A stretch of DNA of 35,285 nt from a virus. Below are positions 21,785-31,674 of this stretch, piece after piece. Within the stretch, counting starts at the first letter, position 1. Each line of letters opens with the position of its first letter. Made by a program: the position numbers and the translations under genes. The notes beneath the pieces were generated by a model that was given only the letters and a program-made list of their open reading frames with translations, had not been told where the DNA came from and did no database searches. The stretch spans positions 1 to 35,285 of the IMG/VR virus record IMGVR_UViG_3300027973_002814; one strand, 5' to 3'.

Positions 21785-24289
21785 ATGGGTTGTTTAGTAG
21801 ACGCAGGAATTTTAAATCCTGATAAAACGCTGTCTCAAAATGCAAAAGACAACTTTATCAAGGAGGTAAAAGAGATAATAATTTACGGATCAGCGAATAC
21901 TCCTACTCCTTCTCTTTTTGGATGTGGAGATGAAATACCTCCGACACCTGGAGCTACTTTTGAAAATATTAAACTAGAAGACGAAACAATCTACGGTTCA
22001 TTCCATAGAGATATATTAAAAAATAAGTATGAAAAATTTGCAGCTGCTTTAGATGTAGAATCCACACACAGCTTGTTACCTCTAATCGCTGATCCTCTTG
22101 CATTGGCTGGCAAGTTAGGAGTTGACCTTCCTGCACCATCATTCCCGGATGGATTTATACCGTACTTTTCAGGTCTTTTAATTCCAAAACTTAGTTTAGA
22201 TCTTTTTGACGCAGGAATACCAGACTATCTATTCCCGCCTGCCCTCGCCGCAAAATTACCAGATTTTATTTCAATACCACAACCACCAGCCTTGTTTCCT
22301 CTTCCTGCAGCTCTTCCCCCTCCTATTCCGGGAGTGACTCCTCCCCCGCTGCCAGAAATAACTCCTCCAGAGTTTCCTGACATACCTCAACCTATTGACC
22401 TAGCAATACCACAAGTTCCTACTCCTCCAGTTGAGTTAGCTTTAGGAGAACTCTTGTCCGTCGACGCCGCAATAGTTACAACCATACCTAAGTTATTGGG
22501 CGGCATAATCGCGGATATTCCAAAATTAGTTTTGAAATTGACTGATTTACCTTCATTATTTTCTGATATTTGCAAAAATGTTTCTGAGTCAGGGATATTT
22601 GGTGAAGAAAAAGAAAATGAAAAATTAAAAAAGATCTATAACAGAGTTTTGTCAAAAAAACTTTCTTCTTGTTTATTTGTTGCTGCACTGGCTTCGACGA
22701 TAGGTTCTGGAAAAGGTAGCGTATCTTCCGCTGTTTCTGAGAAAGCTACGAACGTACCTGCTCCTCCTGCTCCTCCTCCAACTCAGGCCGAGGCTCCTTC
22801 TTGGCAAGATAGAATAAAATCAAAAGCTGATCAGTGCGCTGGTTTGTCTTACGGAGGAGATCGAGAAAACTACGTTCAAACTCTTTATTACATCGAATAC
22901 GTAAATTCGACCCTTGCGAGTAACAACGTGTCGGTTTATGGAAAGCCTGTAATACCAGCTAGATTACCAGAAAAGGGAACCAAATATCAATATCAAGAAG
23001 ATCTAGTAGAAGCTTTTTCTTCCAATATTATTTCTGGAACCAACGTCAGCGGCGGCCCACAAGAATTAGGCGAAGCAAATAAATACGGCGTAGAAGATAG
23101 CTACGGATTCTATAAATATGTTTTGCTTTCAGGACAAACAGATTCATCTTGTGCTCTGTTTGCAAGATCTTGTCTTTATTCAGCAGGGTCAAAAAATGAA
23201 TTTATGATATCTCAATATCCACCTTCAACTGCAATAGCTGGTCTCAGAGGGTTGGCTACGTTAAAAAATTACAATTGGTTAATAAAACAAAACGATTCTA
23301 CTTTTGTGACAAACGATCCATTGTTTACATACTCCAACAGTGTCCTTGACAAAACTGACATAACAGTACTCACAGACGGGTGGTCTCTAAAAGCAGATTT
23401 AACGCCTGTATATGAAAACCCAATATTACAAAATAGTGTTAAGAAGCAAGAAGAATTAGCTTGTATTTCTTTGTATATGCTGCAAGGAATTGCAGAGTCT
23501 TCAGGAAAGTTTCCTGCTCTTGAAATCGGGGATATTTTAATAATGAAATCTCCGGCGTCTGCAAAAAGGACATTTGATGATACTCACATAGCAGTCGTTT
23601 ACGGAGATGTGAATGACGGGATCGAATTTAAGAGACAACAAGATATTAAAGACGGGAATTATACTTTACCAAAATCTATACTGGTCGTTGAAGGTGGATT
23701 AGAAGATGATTTGAATAAAGGACCTGTAAATAAAAATGCCAATAATCTTTTGCCACAAGCCGCGTATGATGAGTGGGTAAAATTGAGAGATGATTTTGTA
23801 AAAAGCAAGAAAAATGATGAAGGACAAAAAAATAAATTAAAAGGATACGCAAAAAAAGCATTTTTTTTAGATGATGGATCGGTTCGGGTGATAGCTCCTG
23901 ACGGTCTTGTTTCTAGTGATGAAACTGAAAGACTTACCGTCCCTCGGCCGACAAGAATAGATCGCGGAAATTTCAGCGAAGGATATATTAAAACCGGAGG
24001 AAATAAGGAAACAGATGGATTTTACATAAGAAAGGTGGGGACAAATAAAATTGGAGGAGATGGTCCTTTTAGACGAGTGGAAATGATTATAAAAACAAAG
24101 AATTTTTTGTCGATAGAATTAATTGAAAAAGAAAACCCTGAAGCGAAAGATCAGTGTCGTTTAGCTTTAGCAATGCAAGATAAGCATCCGATAATGAAGA
24201 AATTTGTTGGTGGGTTGAAAGATAAAGTTAGGTTAGGTTTATTAATACCTGAATTATTCCCTTCTTGGCCCCGCCGCCCCAAAAAGTAA
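21785..24289 (+). CDS. Large proline-rich tail protein with candidate NlpC/CHAP-like hydrolase domain
   Basis: 834 residues. Residues about 148-216 are dense in proline (PPALFPLPAALPPPIPG and similar), with a second short Pro/Ala tract at 325-338. The C-terminal half looks like a cysteine amidase: SSCALFARSC with C456 at a helix start, FPALEIGDILIM (576-587), DTHIAVVYGD with H601, then ILVVEGG (632-638) in the position of the third polar residue. This is the C-H-polar order of NlpC/P60 and CHAP peptidoglycan hydrolases, although the C-to-H spacing is longer than usual, so an insertion would be required. The last gene before a terminator, it is probably a baseplate-associated cell-wall enzyme or needle component. 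No signal peptide is seen. Confidence 0.55.
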   Translation: MGCLVDAGILNPDKTLSQNAKDNFIKEVKEIIIYGSANTPTPSLFGCGDEIPPTPGATFENIKLEDETIYGSFHRDILKNKYEKFAAALDVESTHSLLPLIADPLALAGKLGVDLPAPSFPDGFIPYFSGLLIPKLSLDLFDAGIPDYLFPPALAAKLPDFISIPQPPALFPLPAALPPPIPGVTPPPLPEITPPEFPDIPQPIDLAIPQVPTPPVELALGELLSVDAAIVTTIPKLLGGIIADIPKLVLKLTDLPSLFSDICKNVSESGIFGEEKENEKLKKIYNRVLSKKLSSCLFVAALASTIGSGKGSVSSAVSEKATNVPAPPAPPPTQAEAPSWQDRIKSKADQCAGLSYGGDRENYVQTLYYIEYVNSTLASNNVSVYGKPVIPARLPEKGTKYQYQEDLVEAFSSNIISGTNVSGGPQELGEANKYGVEDSYGFYKYVLLSGQTDSSCALFARSCLYSAGSKNEFMISQYPPSTAIAGLRGLATLKNYNWLIKQNDSTFVTNDPLFTYSNSVLDKTDITVLTDGWSLKADLTPVYENPILQNSVKKQEELACISLYMLQGIAESSGKFPALEIGDILIMKSPASAKRTFDDTHIAVVYGDVNDGIEFKRQQDIKDGNYTLPKSILVVEGGLEDDLNKGPVNKNANNLLPQAAYDEWVKLRDDFVKSKKNDEGQKNKLKGYAKKAFFLDDGSVRVIAPDGLVSSDETERLTVPRPTRIDRGNFSEGYIKTGGNKETDGFYIRKVGTNKIGGDGPFRRVEMIIKTKNFLSIELIEKENPEAKDQCRLALAMQDKHPIMKKFVGGLKDKVRLGLLIPELFPSWPRRPKK

Positions 24290-24293
24290 AAAT

Positions 24294-24316
24294 AAAAAGG
24301 CGGACCGTCTTTTTTT
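24294..24316 (+). terminator. Rho-independent terminator
   Basis: AAAAAGGCG (24294-24302) and CGTCTTTTT (24306-24314) form a 9-bp stem with one G-T pair and a 3-nt loop, followed by a run of T to 24316. It begins 5 nt after the stop of the 834-residue gene. It is the clearest terminator in the window. Confidence 0.75.
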
Positions 24317-24335
24317 GCTTTCGATATTTAATCGA

Positions 24336-24803
24336 GTGGCATCTTTTAGCTTCAAAAGTTCTGGTAGAAATACTTCGTTTAAAACTACCGACGTCCAACC
24401 GCCTACTGTCATCATTCCCGTTGGCATAAAAACGCCTCTTCAGTTGGGCGAAAAAGATGTATTTGCGATGCATTACAGCCTCGTCGATCAAGTTCACGAT
24501 AATTTGCGAAATTTATTGTTGACTAACTGGGGTGAACGTTTGGGATTTTACTACTTTGGCGCAAATTTAAGAGAGCTGACGACAGAGATATCCAACGTTG
24601 ACACTTTCGATGAACTAGCTATTCAAAGAATTAAGCAAGCAGTGGGAACCTGGATGCCATTTGTTAATTTAAAAAACTTTTCCTCTCAAATAGATGATGC
24701 CAGCGATAACAAGACAGGAATTATAAAAATTACTATCACCTACAGCGTTCCTCAACTATTTATTGAGAATCGAGCTCTTCAGATATCTTTGTTCGTAATA
24801 TAA
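24336..24803 (+). CDS. gp25: Baseplate wedge protein, gp25/GpW-like
   Basis: 155 residues using GTG at 24336, which gives MASFSFKSSGRN, the typical N-terminus of gp25-like proteins. A longer frame from TTG at 24315 would start inside the terminator. The fold signature is present: VFAMHYSLVDQVHDNLRNLL (first helix region), NWGERLGFYYFGANLRELT (the loop with acidic residues), then AIQRIKQAVGTWMPFV, and paired strands ending GIIKITITYSV. gp25 forms part of the inner wedge of the contractile baseplate and starts sheath assembly. No strong ribosome site is visible; the gene follows the terminator by only 20 nt. Confidence 0.8.
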   Translation: MASFSFKSSGRNTSFKTTDVQPPTVIIPVGIKTPLQLGEKDVFAMHYSLVDQVHDNLRNLLLTNWGERLGFYYFGANLRELTTEISNVDTFDELAIQRIKQAVGTWMPFVNLKNFSSQIDDASDNKTGIIKITITYSVPQLFIENRALQISLFVI

Positions 24804-24819
24804 TAAGAGTTAAGTTTAT

Positions 24820-26661
24820 ATGGCTTCAGATAACAACTTAAAACAGTTTAGAATTAGAAACTATCTCGCTAAAGACTTTGATTCTTTAAGAGCTCAATTG
24901 CTTGAATACGCTCGGCTGTATTATCCCGATAAAATTCAAGATTTTTCTGAAGCTTCAGTCGGTGGATTACTTCTAGACCTTGCGGCTTACGCAGGCGATG
25001 TGATGACTTTTTATTTGGATCACCAATATAACGAACTAGATCCAAATACGGCCGTAGAAACTAGAAATATAGAAAAAATCATTAGAAATTCAGGCGTCGT
25101 TATCACTGGAGCTTCTCCCGCTGTTGTCGAAGCCACGTTATCCTTGGAAGTACCAGCTACCTTAAATACTTCTACTAACTCTTATGAGCCTGTGGTCAGC
25201 GCAATGCCCGTGGTAAGGCAGAATACGCAGTTTACTTCTTTTTCCGGGATAGATTTTACTCTCTTGCAAGATTTAGATTACAGCAGAAAAAAGTCAGATG
25301 GAACATACGCGGCTAACATAAAAATTGCCAGAGTCGGTCTTGACGGAAATCCATTGACATTTTCTATGTCTCTTTCAGGAGTTTGCATTTCTGGTAAGCA
25401 AGCTACTGAAACTTTTCCTTTGGGGGTTTTTACACCTTTTCCTACAATTACGCTTTCAAATAATAACGTGACCGATGTCTTATCTGTGGTCGATAACAAA
25501 GGTAACACTTATTATCAAGTCAATTATTTGACAGATGATGTCGTCTATAAGAACGTAATAAATCTAGCAAAGGATTCTGAAGAAATTTCAGACGCTTTAA
25601 AAGTTATACCTGCTCCTTACAGGTTTGTGACGAAAGTAGATCTATCTAATAGAGCTACAACTCTTATATTAGGCGGCGGAGAAGATACAAGCATAGACGA
25701 TGATGTGGTACCAGACCCATCTGATTTTGCTGTTTCTTTTCCATACTCAAAAATCTTTACCAGATCTACGCTAAATCCTTTACAACTATTGAAGACTAGA
25801 ACGTTGGGTGTTTATGCGCCTAATTCTGTTTTAACTGTCACTTATCGTTACGGCGGCGGCTTATCTCACAACGTTTCTGCAAAATCTTTAAACTATATTT
25901 CTACTCTTTTGATAGATTTTCCCAAGAATCCTCCTTTAGAGATAATCTCTACCGTAAGAAATAGCTTGTTGGTAACCAATGAAGCCCCTTCGTCAGGAGG
26001 AGAAGATGCTCCGTCTACTGATCTCTTGAAGAACTTAATACCTTCTTCAAAAAATTCACAGGATAGAATCGTGACGAAAGAAGACTTGTTGGCTAGAGTT
26101 TATTCAATACCGACAAACTTTGGTAAGGTTTTCAGGGCCGCGATTAGATCTAACGAAAACAACCCGATGGCTTCTCAACTCTTTATAGTTTGCAGAAATT
26201 CAAACTCCAAGTTGATGTACGCATCTGATACGTTGAAAGAAAATCTCAGAAAGTATTTGAATCCTTATAGATTAGTGAATGACGCCATCGACATTTTAGA
26301 TGCTTACATAGTGAATCTTACTTTTGCGTTTGATGTTCTTGTAGACCCATCATTGAATAAACAAATTGTGTTACAAAATGCATTAATAGAAGTTAAAAAT
26401 CTGCTAAGGACTACAAATTTTTCGATAGATCAGCCGATCATTATTTCTGAAATCACTAATGTAATATCTAGAACGCCTGGGGTCGTTTCGGTCATTAATG
26501 CTACATTCTATGGCATAAATGATGTAGTAAATAACCGTACCTATAGTAACGTAACATTTAACGTAAAAGATAACACGCGAAGAGGAATGATCTACCCTCC
26601 TCCTGGCGGAATATTTGAGATAAAATATCCTGAGGTTGATATAGTTGGAAGGGCAGTCTGA
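24820..26661 (+). CDS. gp6: Baseplate wedge protein, gp6/J-like
   Basis: 613 residues, close to T4 gp6 in length. The first 75 residues carry the hallmark YLAKDFDSLRAQLLEYARL, then DFSEASVGGLLLDLAAYAGDVMTFYLDHQYNEL, characteristic of gp6-like/baseplate J-like proteins that bind neighbouring wedges. The C-terminal part (LLARVYSIPTNFGKVFRAAI, ILDAYIVNLTFAFDVLVDPSLN) matches the gp6 dimerisation region. AGAGTTAAG upstream supports the start. The ATG of the next gene overlaps the stop by one base (TGATG). It forms the wedge ring of the baseplate. Confidence 0.85.
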   Translation: MASDNNLKQFRIRNYLAKDFDSLRAQLLEYARLYYPDKIQDFSEASVGGLLLDLAAYAGDVMTFYLDHQYNELDPNTAVETRNIEKIIRNSGVVITGASPAVVEATLSLEVPATLNTSTNSYEPVVSAMPVVRQNTQFTSFSGIDFTLLQDLDYSRKKSDGTYAANIKIARVGLDGNPLTFSMSLSGVCISGKQATETFPLGVFTPFPTITLSNNNVTDVLSVVDNKGNTYYQVNYLTDDVVYKNVINLAKDSEEISDALKVIPAPYRFVTKVDLSNRATTLILGGGEDTSIDDDVVPDPSDFAVSFPYSKIFTRSTLNPLQLLKTRTLGVYAPNSVLTVTYRYGGGLSHNVSAKSLNYISTLLIDFPKNPPLEIISTVRNSLLVTNEAPSSGGEDAPSTDLLKNLIPSSKNSQDRIVTKEDLLARVYSIPTNFGKVFRAAIRSNENNPMASQLFIVCRNSNSKLMYASDTLKENLRKYLNPYRLVNDAIDILDAYIVNLTFAFDVLVDPSLNKQIVLQNALIEVKNLLRTTNFSIDQPIIISEITNVISRTPGVVSVINATFYGINDVVNNRTYSNVTFNVKDNTRRGMIYPPPGGIFEIKYPEVDIVGRAV

Positions 26662-28193
26662 TGTATAAGATACTATCTGCAGACAAAGATTCTTACATAA
26701 CCAACAGAGTAATAGGTACCGTTGGCTCTGGTACTTTGATGGTCAATTCCAACGTGGGACAAGCAGGTACTCTGGATCTATTTAAACTCTATGGAGCAAC
26801 GTATGCTTCAGGCAACATACCTAACACAGAGTTAACTAGATTGCTAGTTCATTTTGATCTATCACCAGTTCAAACGTTGGTAAATGATGGCAAGCTAAAC
26901 GTCAATGACAGCAGCTTCAATTGTTACCTGAAAATGTTTGATGTCTATGGTGGTCAAACAACACCTCAAGATTTTGATGTAAAAGTTTTCCCTTTGTCCA
27001 GATCATTCTCTGAAGGGAATGGAAGAGATGTAGTTTATTATTCTGACTTTGATGTTTGCAACTTTTTAAGTTCTTCTTACTCTGACGGCGCATGGTTTAT
27101 CACCGGTTGTGCGAAAGGTGGCGGGTCTGATGAACTTTGCGACTATATTACTTCTTCAAATGGAATCAGCTTTAATTCTACGCAACACTTTACGATTGGA
27201 GAAGAAGACTTAAATGTTGATGTCACAAAGATAGTGTCTGCAACCCTAGCAGGAACGATACCTGATAGCGGCATGAGAATATCATTCTCCCAGCAAATAG
27301 AGAATGACAAATACTCTTACTTCGTTAAGAGATTTGCCTCTAGGTCAGCATATAATACTTCAAAACGTCCTAGATTGATCGTCAAGTACGATGATTCTCT
27401 ACAGGATGATACTCAACTTTTGCGTTTTGATACGCCTGCAAATGTTTTCTTAAGAAATTATTCTTATGGAGATCTATCAAATATACTGAGCGGTTCAGCC
27501 CTTTCAGCGATCACAGGATCTAATTGTTTGACTTTGAAGTTATCAACTCAACGCTCTGATGGTAGCGGATCATACAACATTTATTTTACTGGTTCTCAAT
27601 ATTCTAATGGTCTTAACTCGTTTACTGGAATATATTCAGCTTCTGTGTTTTTGCCGCAGACAGATGCCGTCCTAAAGACAGAGTTGTTAAAATCAGGATC
27701 CGTCAAATTTACACCAATCTGGAGTTCTTTGGATGGAACAGTCACGTATTTGACAGGTACTTCGATCTACGCTTATCCTCCTCAGACATCCACAAAAGCG
27801 ATAGATTTTTCTAACTATGTAATCTCTACTTCTGGTCTAAAGACTTCTCATAGATCTGATGAGGAAGTCTTTGTTAGGTTGAACATATTCAACCATTCCT
27901 CACCGTACATAAAATTGGTAAAAAGACCAATGGAATTACCAGGAATCGTGATAAAGAAATGTTATTATCAAATTAGAGATTATTCATCAAATGAAATTTT
28001 GATACCCTTCGATGAGACATATAACTCAACGAGAGTATCAAGCGATGATTCAGGAATGTATTTTAAGATTGACATGACGAATCTGTATAAGGATAGAAGT
28101 TATGCCTTAGACGTAATGATCTCTTTGGCCGGTAACAAAAATGTCTATAAGACAGTCAACGTGTTCAATGTTAGCGATTCTGCTTTAATGTGA
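26661..28193 (+). CDS. Virion structural protein with DNRLRE-like N-terminal domain
   Basis: 510 residues, beta-rich. Residues 1-225 follow the DNRLRE/CBM96 plan: an initial ADKDSYITN, NSNVGQAGTLDLFKLYG, LTRLLVHFDLSPV (about 61-73), VKVFPLSRSFSEGNGRDVVYY (about 107-127), VDVTKIVSATLAGTIPDSGMR (about 191-211). The C-terminal half consists of further beta-sandwich-like segments with no named domain. It has a GGAAGGG ribosome site and sits between gp6-like and the LamG protein, so it is most likely a tail/baseplate component or fibre base. I cannot name a T4 counterpart. Confidence 0.7.
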   Translation: MYKILSADKDSYITNRVIGTVGSGTLMVNSNVGQAGTLDLFKLYGATYASGNIPNTELTRLLVHFDLSPVQTLVNDGKLNVNDSSFNCYLKMFDVYGGQTTPQDFDVKVFPLSRSFSEGNGRDVVYYSDFDVCNFLSSSYSDGAWFITGCAKGGGSDELCDYITSSNGISFNSTQHFTIGEEDLNVDVTKIVSATLAGTIPDSGMRISFSQQIENDKYSYFVKRFASRSAYNTSKRPRLIVKYDDSLQDDTQLLRFDTPANVFLRNYSYGDLSNILSGSALSAITGSNCLTLKLSTQRSDGSGSYNIYFTGSQYSNGLNSFTGIYSASVFLPQTDAVLKTELLKSGSVKFTPIWSSLDGTVTYLTGTSIYAYPPQTSTKAIDFSNYVISTSGLKTSHRSDEEVFVRLNIFNHSSPYIKLVKRPMELPGIVIKKCYYQIRDYSSNEILIPFDETYNSTRVSSDDSGMYFKIDMTNLYKDRSYALDVMISLAGNKNVYKTVNVFNVSDSALM

Positions 28194-28197
28194 GTAT

Positions 28198-31100
28198 ATG
28201 GCAAACTATAACGTCAACCAATACATTCCTTCTTTTATCAAGGCAGCTTCTGCTGGTGATAATCGTTTATACGTTCTGAGGTTTGAGGATTTACCTGAAT
28301 CAGATGTCGAAAATGATGATTCTTTTGCCTATACCTCTGAAGGAACAGCGCTCAAATCAACGCAACAGCTGAACGTAGATTGGACCAAATTTGAGAATCA
28401 TACATTTTTTATGTCTGCAGAAGCCAAGGTTAACTTGGCTTTTGAACAGATCATAAACAACTATCCATTCGACGGTACTAAAGAAGAAATAGAGAGTTTT
28501 TTTACTAAATTAACTGGATACGAAAAGTGGGTATTTGATCAATTCCCTAAATACAAAGGAGAATTGCTCTTTTCAGGTACACAACTCTCAGAAACAACTC
28601 CTAATAAAGGCACTTACATAATCGTTAAAGACATGCCTGGTGCCTTGTTTCCTGAATTGAGTCCAAAGGTGACGACTAATTCAGCTGTGTTGAATCCAAA
28701 AAACAAGAAATCGATGAGTATAGAATTTCATCTATACATCCCTAACATCTCGACTGATGGAACGCAGGTTGTGTTTCAAAAGATAAATGATGTAGATAAT
28801 CATGGATTTTCTTTTAGATTAAAGCCGACGATGTCAACCACCCAGGCAGAATCTCAATTTGAGATCTTTGCTGGAACTTCCGCGATGACTGTCGCCGCGA
28901 ATCTAGAGAAAGGAAATTTTAATCATATTTGTTTGATTTACAATCGAGAAAAAAATCTACCAATTTTACAGTTTTACGTGAATGAGAGTCTAGTGGCTGA
29001 GTCTTCACAAAATATTGAGTTCAGCGATTTGAAAATAGATTATTCAGATTTTATCATAGGGTCAGGCTCTCAATACAACATCTCCACCACCATAGTGACG
29101 CCGCAACAAACATTGTCTGGTGTGTTGGACGAATTTAGGGTTTTTCATGAGGTTCGTTCACCTTCTCAGCAAACTTCTTTTGCTAAAAAATCGATATATT
29201 CAACCCCTAGCTTAAAGCTTTATTACAGATTTAACGAGCCTCCTCCACCTCTTTCTCCGTTTGCTAACGACGTTGTCAATTCAATTGTCTTGGATAGCTC
29301 TGGAAACTCTCTGCATGCATATATTTCAAACTTTTCAGATGAATTAAGAAAAGATGCAGAGACGGACACGAATAGCAAGATGATTTACGAGAAAAATCTG
29401 CTGTCTCCGATTCTGTTTCCTGCTAATGAAGACGTTTTATCTCTAAATGCTAATCTGTTGGCAGCGGCAAAAGAGTATGACGAAGTTAATCCTAACCTAA
29501 TAACCAAACTCATACCTCGGCATTATTTGCTGGAAGGTGCCGCGCAAGAAGGGTTAGAGACCGTAAACCAGAACAATGGATCTCCGTATGGCGGAACGGG
29601 GATACCAGGACAGGGCAAGCTTAACAACGTTCAGTTAATGCTTTCTTTGCTTTACATATGGGCCAAATTTTTTGATGAAATCAGGTTGTTCATTGACGCA
29701 TTTTCTAACTTAAAAAATGTTGAATATGACACCAACGAAAGTATTCCTAACAATTTCTTATTTGACATAGCGAAGAGTTACGGATTGTTTCTGCCTCCAT
29801 TATTGAACAACTCTACAATCGAGCAGTACGTCGATGGTGAGAATATAGACGCAGCTCAAAAAAGCAATGAACAGTTATCGTTACGATCTGTACAACATGA
29901 GTTATTGAGACGAATTTTGATAAACGTTCCTTCCGTTATTCGATCAAAAGGTACTCAACATTCTATTAAGAGCTTTTTAAGAGCTGTTGGAATAGATCCT
30001 GATAGCAGCATGCGTTTTAGGGAATATGGCGGGCCGACGTACAAACACCTCATAAAGTCTAGAGAACAAAAGACAGACTTAAATGCGATGATAAATTTCG
30101 CAACATCGTCTTACGTGTTCTCCACGTATCTATCTGCCTCCAGATATGAACCAGGTTATCCGCACCCAGCAGGTACGTTTACAAGCAAAGATCAGTATGG
30201 TTTATCTATATCAAATGATCCTGATGACGGTTTATTCACCTCAGGTTCATGGTCTTATGAGTCAATTGTCAAGTACAACTTGAAGTCTGTTCCCCTGCAG
30301 AACTTAACTCAATCTATTGTTAGAATGTGTGTGACGGGTTCGAACATAGCAAACCCTGGTCTGCTAGCAAACCTGGTCGCATTTTATGATGAAAATCAAC
30401 CAAAAGTAGAGTTGTACCTACGTCCAGGTAATGCCGCCGCCTCCCCGTTGCTTTCCATGGGATTGCAATTACCAAAAGAAGCCATCTTTGGTGGAGACAT
30501 TTGGAACATTTCCTTTGGATGTAATCGCAATGACAACTTCGGTTCTGTCGCCTCTTCTTCGTACTATCTTCGTGTGGGTTCTCAATCGGATGGGGAGTTG
30601 AGATATTACGAGACGACATCTTCTTACTTTTATGAGTTATCTTCTGGAATGCCTAATGAAAACGCTTTCCGACAGTTGAACTCTCAAACAAATGCTTCAG
30701 GAACTTTTTTGGCGTTCGGTTCAAACCAGGTGGTGCCTGTTGGAACAACTTCGGCCTACCTGTACTTGAATAATTCTAACTATTCACCTGCAGCTGCCAG
30801 AGTGACAGACTTTAATGGTAGGCTTGCTAAGGCCAGATTTTGGTCTAAACAATTTTCAGAAAATGAATGGATTGAACACATACGGAATTATCAATCATTA
30901 GGTGTCGAAGATCCTAAGAAAAACTACAACTACCAAAAATACATCTCTGGTTCTTTTGAGAAGCTTAGGTTAGATTCGTTCACCAAACAGACCGAGAAGA
31001 TTGCATCAAATTCTGGTCAAATAACATTTTTGGATTTTAGCGAAAATGAAATGCATCTTTTTGGTTCAGGATTCCCAACAAATGAAAGCAGCGTGACTCC

Positions 31101-31659
31101 TGAGTTCTTCAGGTACTCTTATCTTTCTCCCTACTTCGATGAAGCTATATCCAGCGATAAGATAAGGGTTAGAGGGTACAATGATGAAAGTTTAATTCAA
31201 CAGTATCCCTGGGCATCTTTTGCTCCTGTTCACGAAATACCAAGATCAGAAAGCCCCACAGACGATGTTAGGTTTTCTATAGATTTTTCGCTTGTTGACT
31301 CGATCAACAGAGACATTGCAAATATGTTCTCTACCTTTGAGTCTTTAGAAAATTACATAGGGTCTCCTGAGCTCGTCTACTCTCCCGACTATCCTGATCT
31401 AGAAAGATTGAGGGTGAATTATTTCAATCGTTTAAAAAAGAAATTAGACTTCAAAGCATTCTTTGAGTTTTATAGCTGGTTTGACAGCACTGTTAGCACA
31501 TTCATCGAACAGTTGTTACCTAGAAAGACGGCATACAAAGGAACAAACTTTATCGTAGAATCTCACATGTTAGAAAGAGCCAAGCACGAATATTATAGCA
31601 CCGATATATACTTAGGAACTCCTAACAGAAATAACATTGTCGATAAATTTTCTACGTAA
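28198..31659 (+). CDS. Large baseplate/tail protein with LamG domains
   Basis: 1153 residues. Domain plan: N-terminal region (1-160) conserved with phage baseplate proteins; a concanavalin/LamG-like jelly roll at about 162-330 (SIEFHLYIPN, ending GVLDEFRVFHEVRSPSQQ); a helical segment 430-620 with ILINVPSVIRSKGTQHSIKS and RAVGIDPDSSMRFREYGGP, the signature seen in tail-protein-I/gp7-like baseplate components; and a second LamG-like repeat at about 690-900 (GRLAKARFWSKQFSENEWI). A C-terminal part of about 250 residues follows. LamG folds commonly bind glycans, so the protein could contact host polysaccharide, or be a purely structural scaffold. The start is 5 nt after the previous stop. Confidence 0.75.
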   Translation: MANYNVNQYIPSFIKAASAGDNRLYVLRFEDLPESDVENDDSFAYTSEGTALKSTQQLNVDWTKFENHTFFMSAEAKVNLAFEQIINNYPFDGTKEEIESFFTKLTGYEKWVFDQFPKYKGELLFSGTQLSETTPNKGTYIIVKDMPGALFPELSPKVTTNSAVLNPKNKKSMSIEFHLYIPNISTDGTQVVFQKINDVDNHGFSFRLKPTMSTTQAESQFEIFAGTSAMTVAANLEKGNFNHICLIYNREKNLPILQFYVNESLVAESSQNIEFSDLKIDYSDFIIGSGSQYNISTTIVTPQQTLSGVLDEFRVFHEVRSPSQQTSFAKKSIYSTPSLKLYYRFNEPPPPLSPFANDVVNSIVLDSSGNSLHAYISNFSDELRKDAETDTNSKMIYEKNLLSPILFPANEDVLSLNANLLAAAKEYDEVNPNLITKLIPRHYLLEGAAQEGLETVNQNNGSPYGGTGIPGQGKLNNVQLMLSLLYIWAKFFDEIRLFIDAFSNLKNVEYDTNESIPNNFLFDIAKSYGLFLPPLLNNSTIEQYVDGENIDAAQKSNEQLSLRSVQHELLRRILINVPSVIRSKGTQHSIKSFLRAVGIDPDSSMRFREYGGPTYKHLIKSREQKTDLNAMINFATSSYVFSTYLSASRYEPGYPHPAGTFTSKDQYGLSISNDPDDGLFTSGSWSYESIVKYNLKSVPLQNLTQSIVRMCVTGSNIANPGLLANLVAFYDENQPKVELYLRPGNAAASPLLSMGLQLPKEAIFGGDIWNISFGCNRNDNFGSVASSSYYLRVGSQSDGELRYYETTSSYFYELSSGMPNENAFRQLNSQTNASGTFLAFGSNQVVPVGTTSAYLYLNNSNYSPAAARVTDFNGRLAKARFWSKQFSENEWIEHIRNYQSLGVEDPKKNYNYQKYISGSFEKLRLDSFTKQTEKIASNSGQITFLDFSENEMHLFGSGFPTNESSVTPEFFRYSYLSPYFDEAISSDKIRVRGYNDESLIQQYPWASFAPVHEIPRSESPTDDVRFSIDFSLVDSINRDIANMFSTFESLENYIGSPELVYSPDYPDLERLRVNYFNRLKKKLDFKAFFEFYSWFDSTVSTFIEQLLPRKTAYKGTNFIVESHMLERAKHEYYSTDIYLGTPNRNNIVDKFST

Positions 31660-31674
31660 AAGGTACTACCTGAT

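Noticed and set aside
22240-22440. Tandem DNA repeat in the proline-rich segment
   Set aside because: The protein is proline-rich but the codons vary and no fixed DNA unit length can be seen, so it is not called a repeat feature.
23111-23118. TATAAATA, a perfect T4 late promoter core
   Set aside because: It lies inside the 834-residue gene. In DNA this AT-rich, several chance copies per strand are expected in 35 kb, so it is not evidence of a promoter.
24315-24335. TTG start for the gp25-like protein
   Set aside because: It would start in the terminator T-tract and add seven residues not seen at the N-terminus of gp25-like proteins; GTG 24336 gives a better end.
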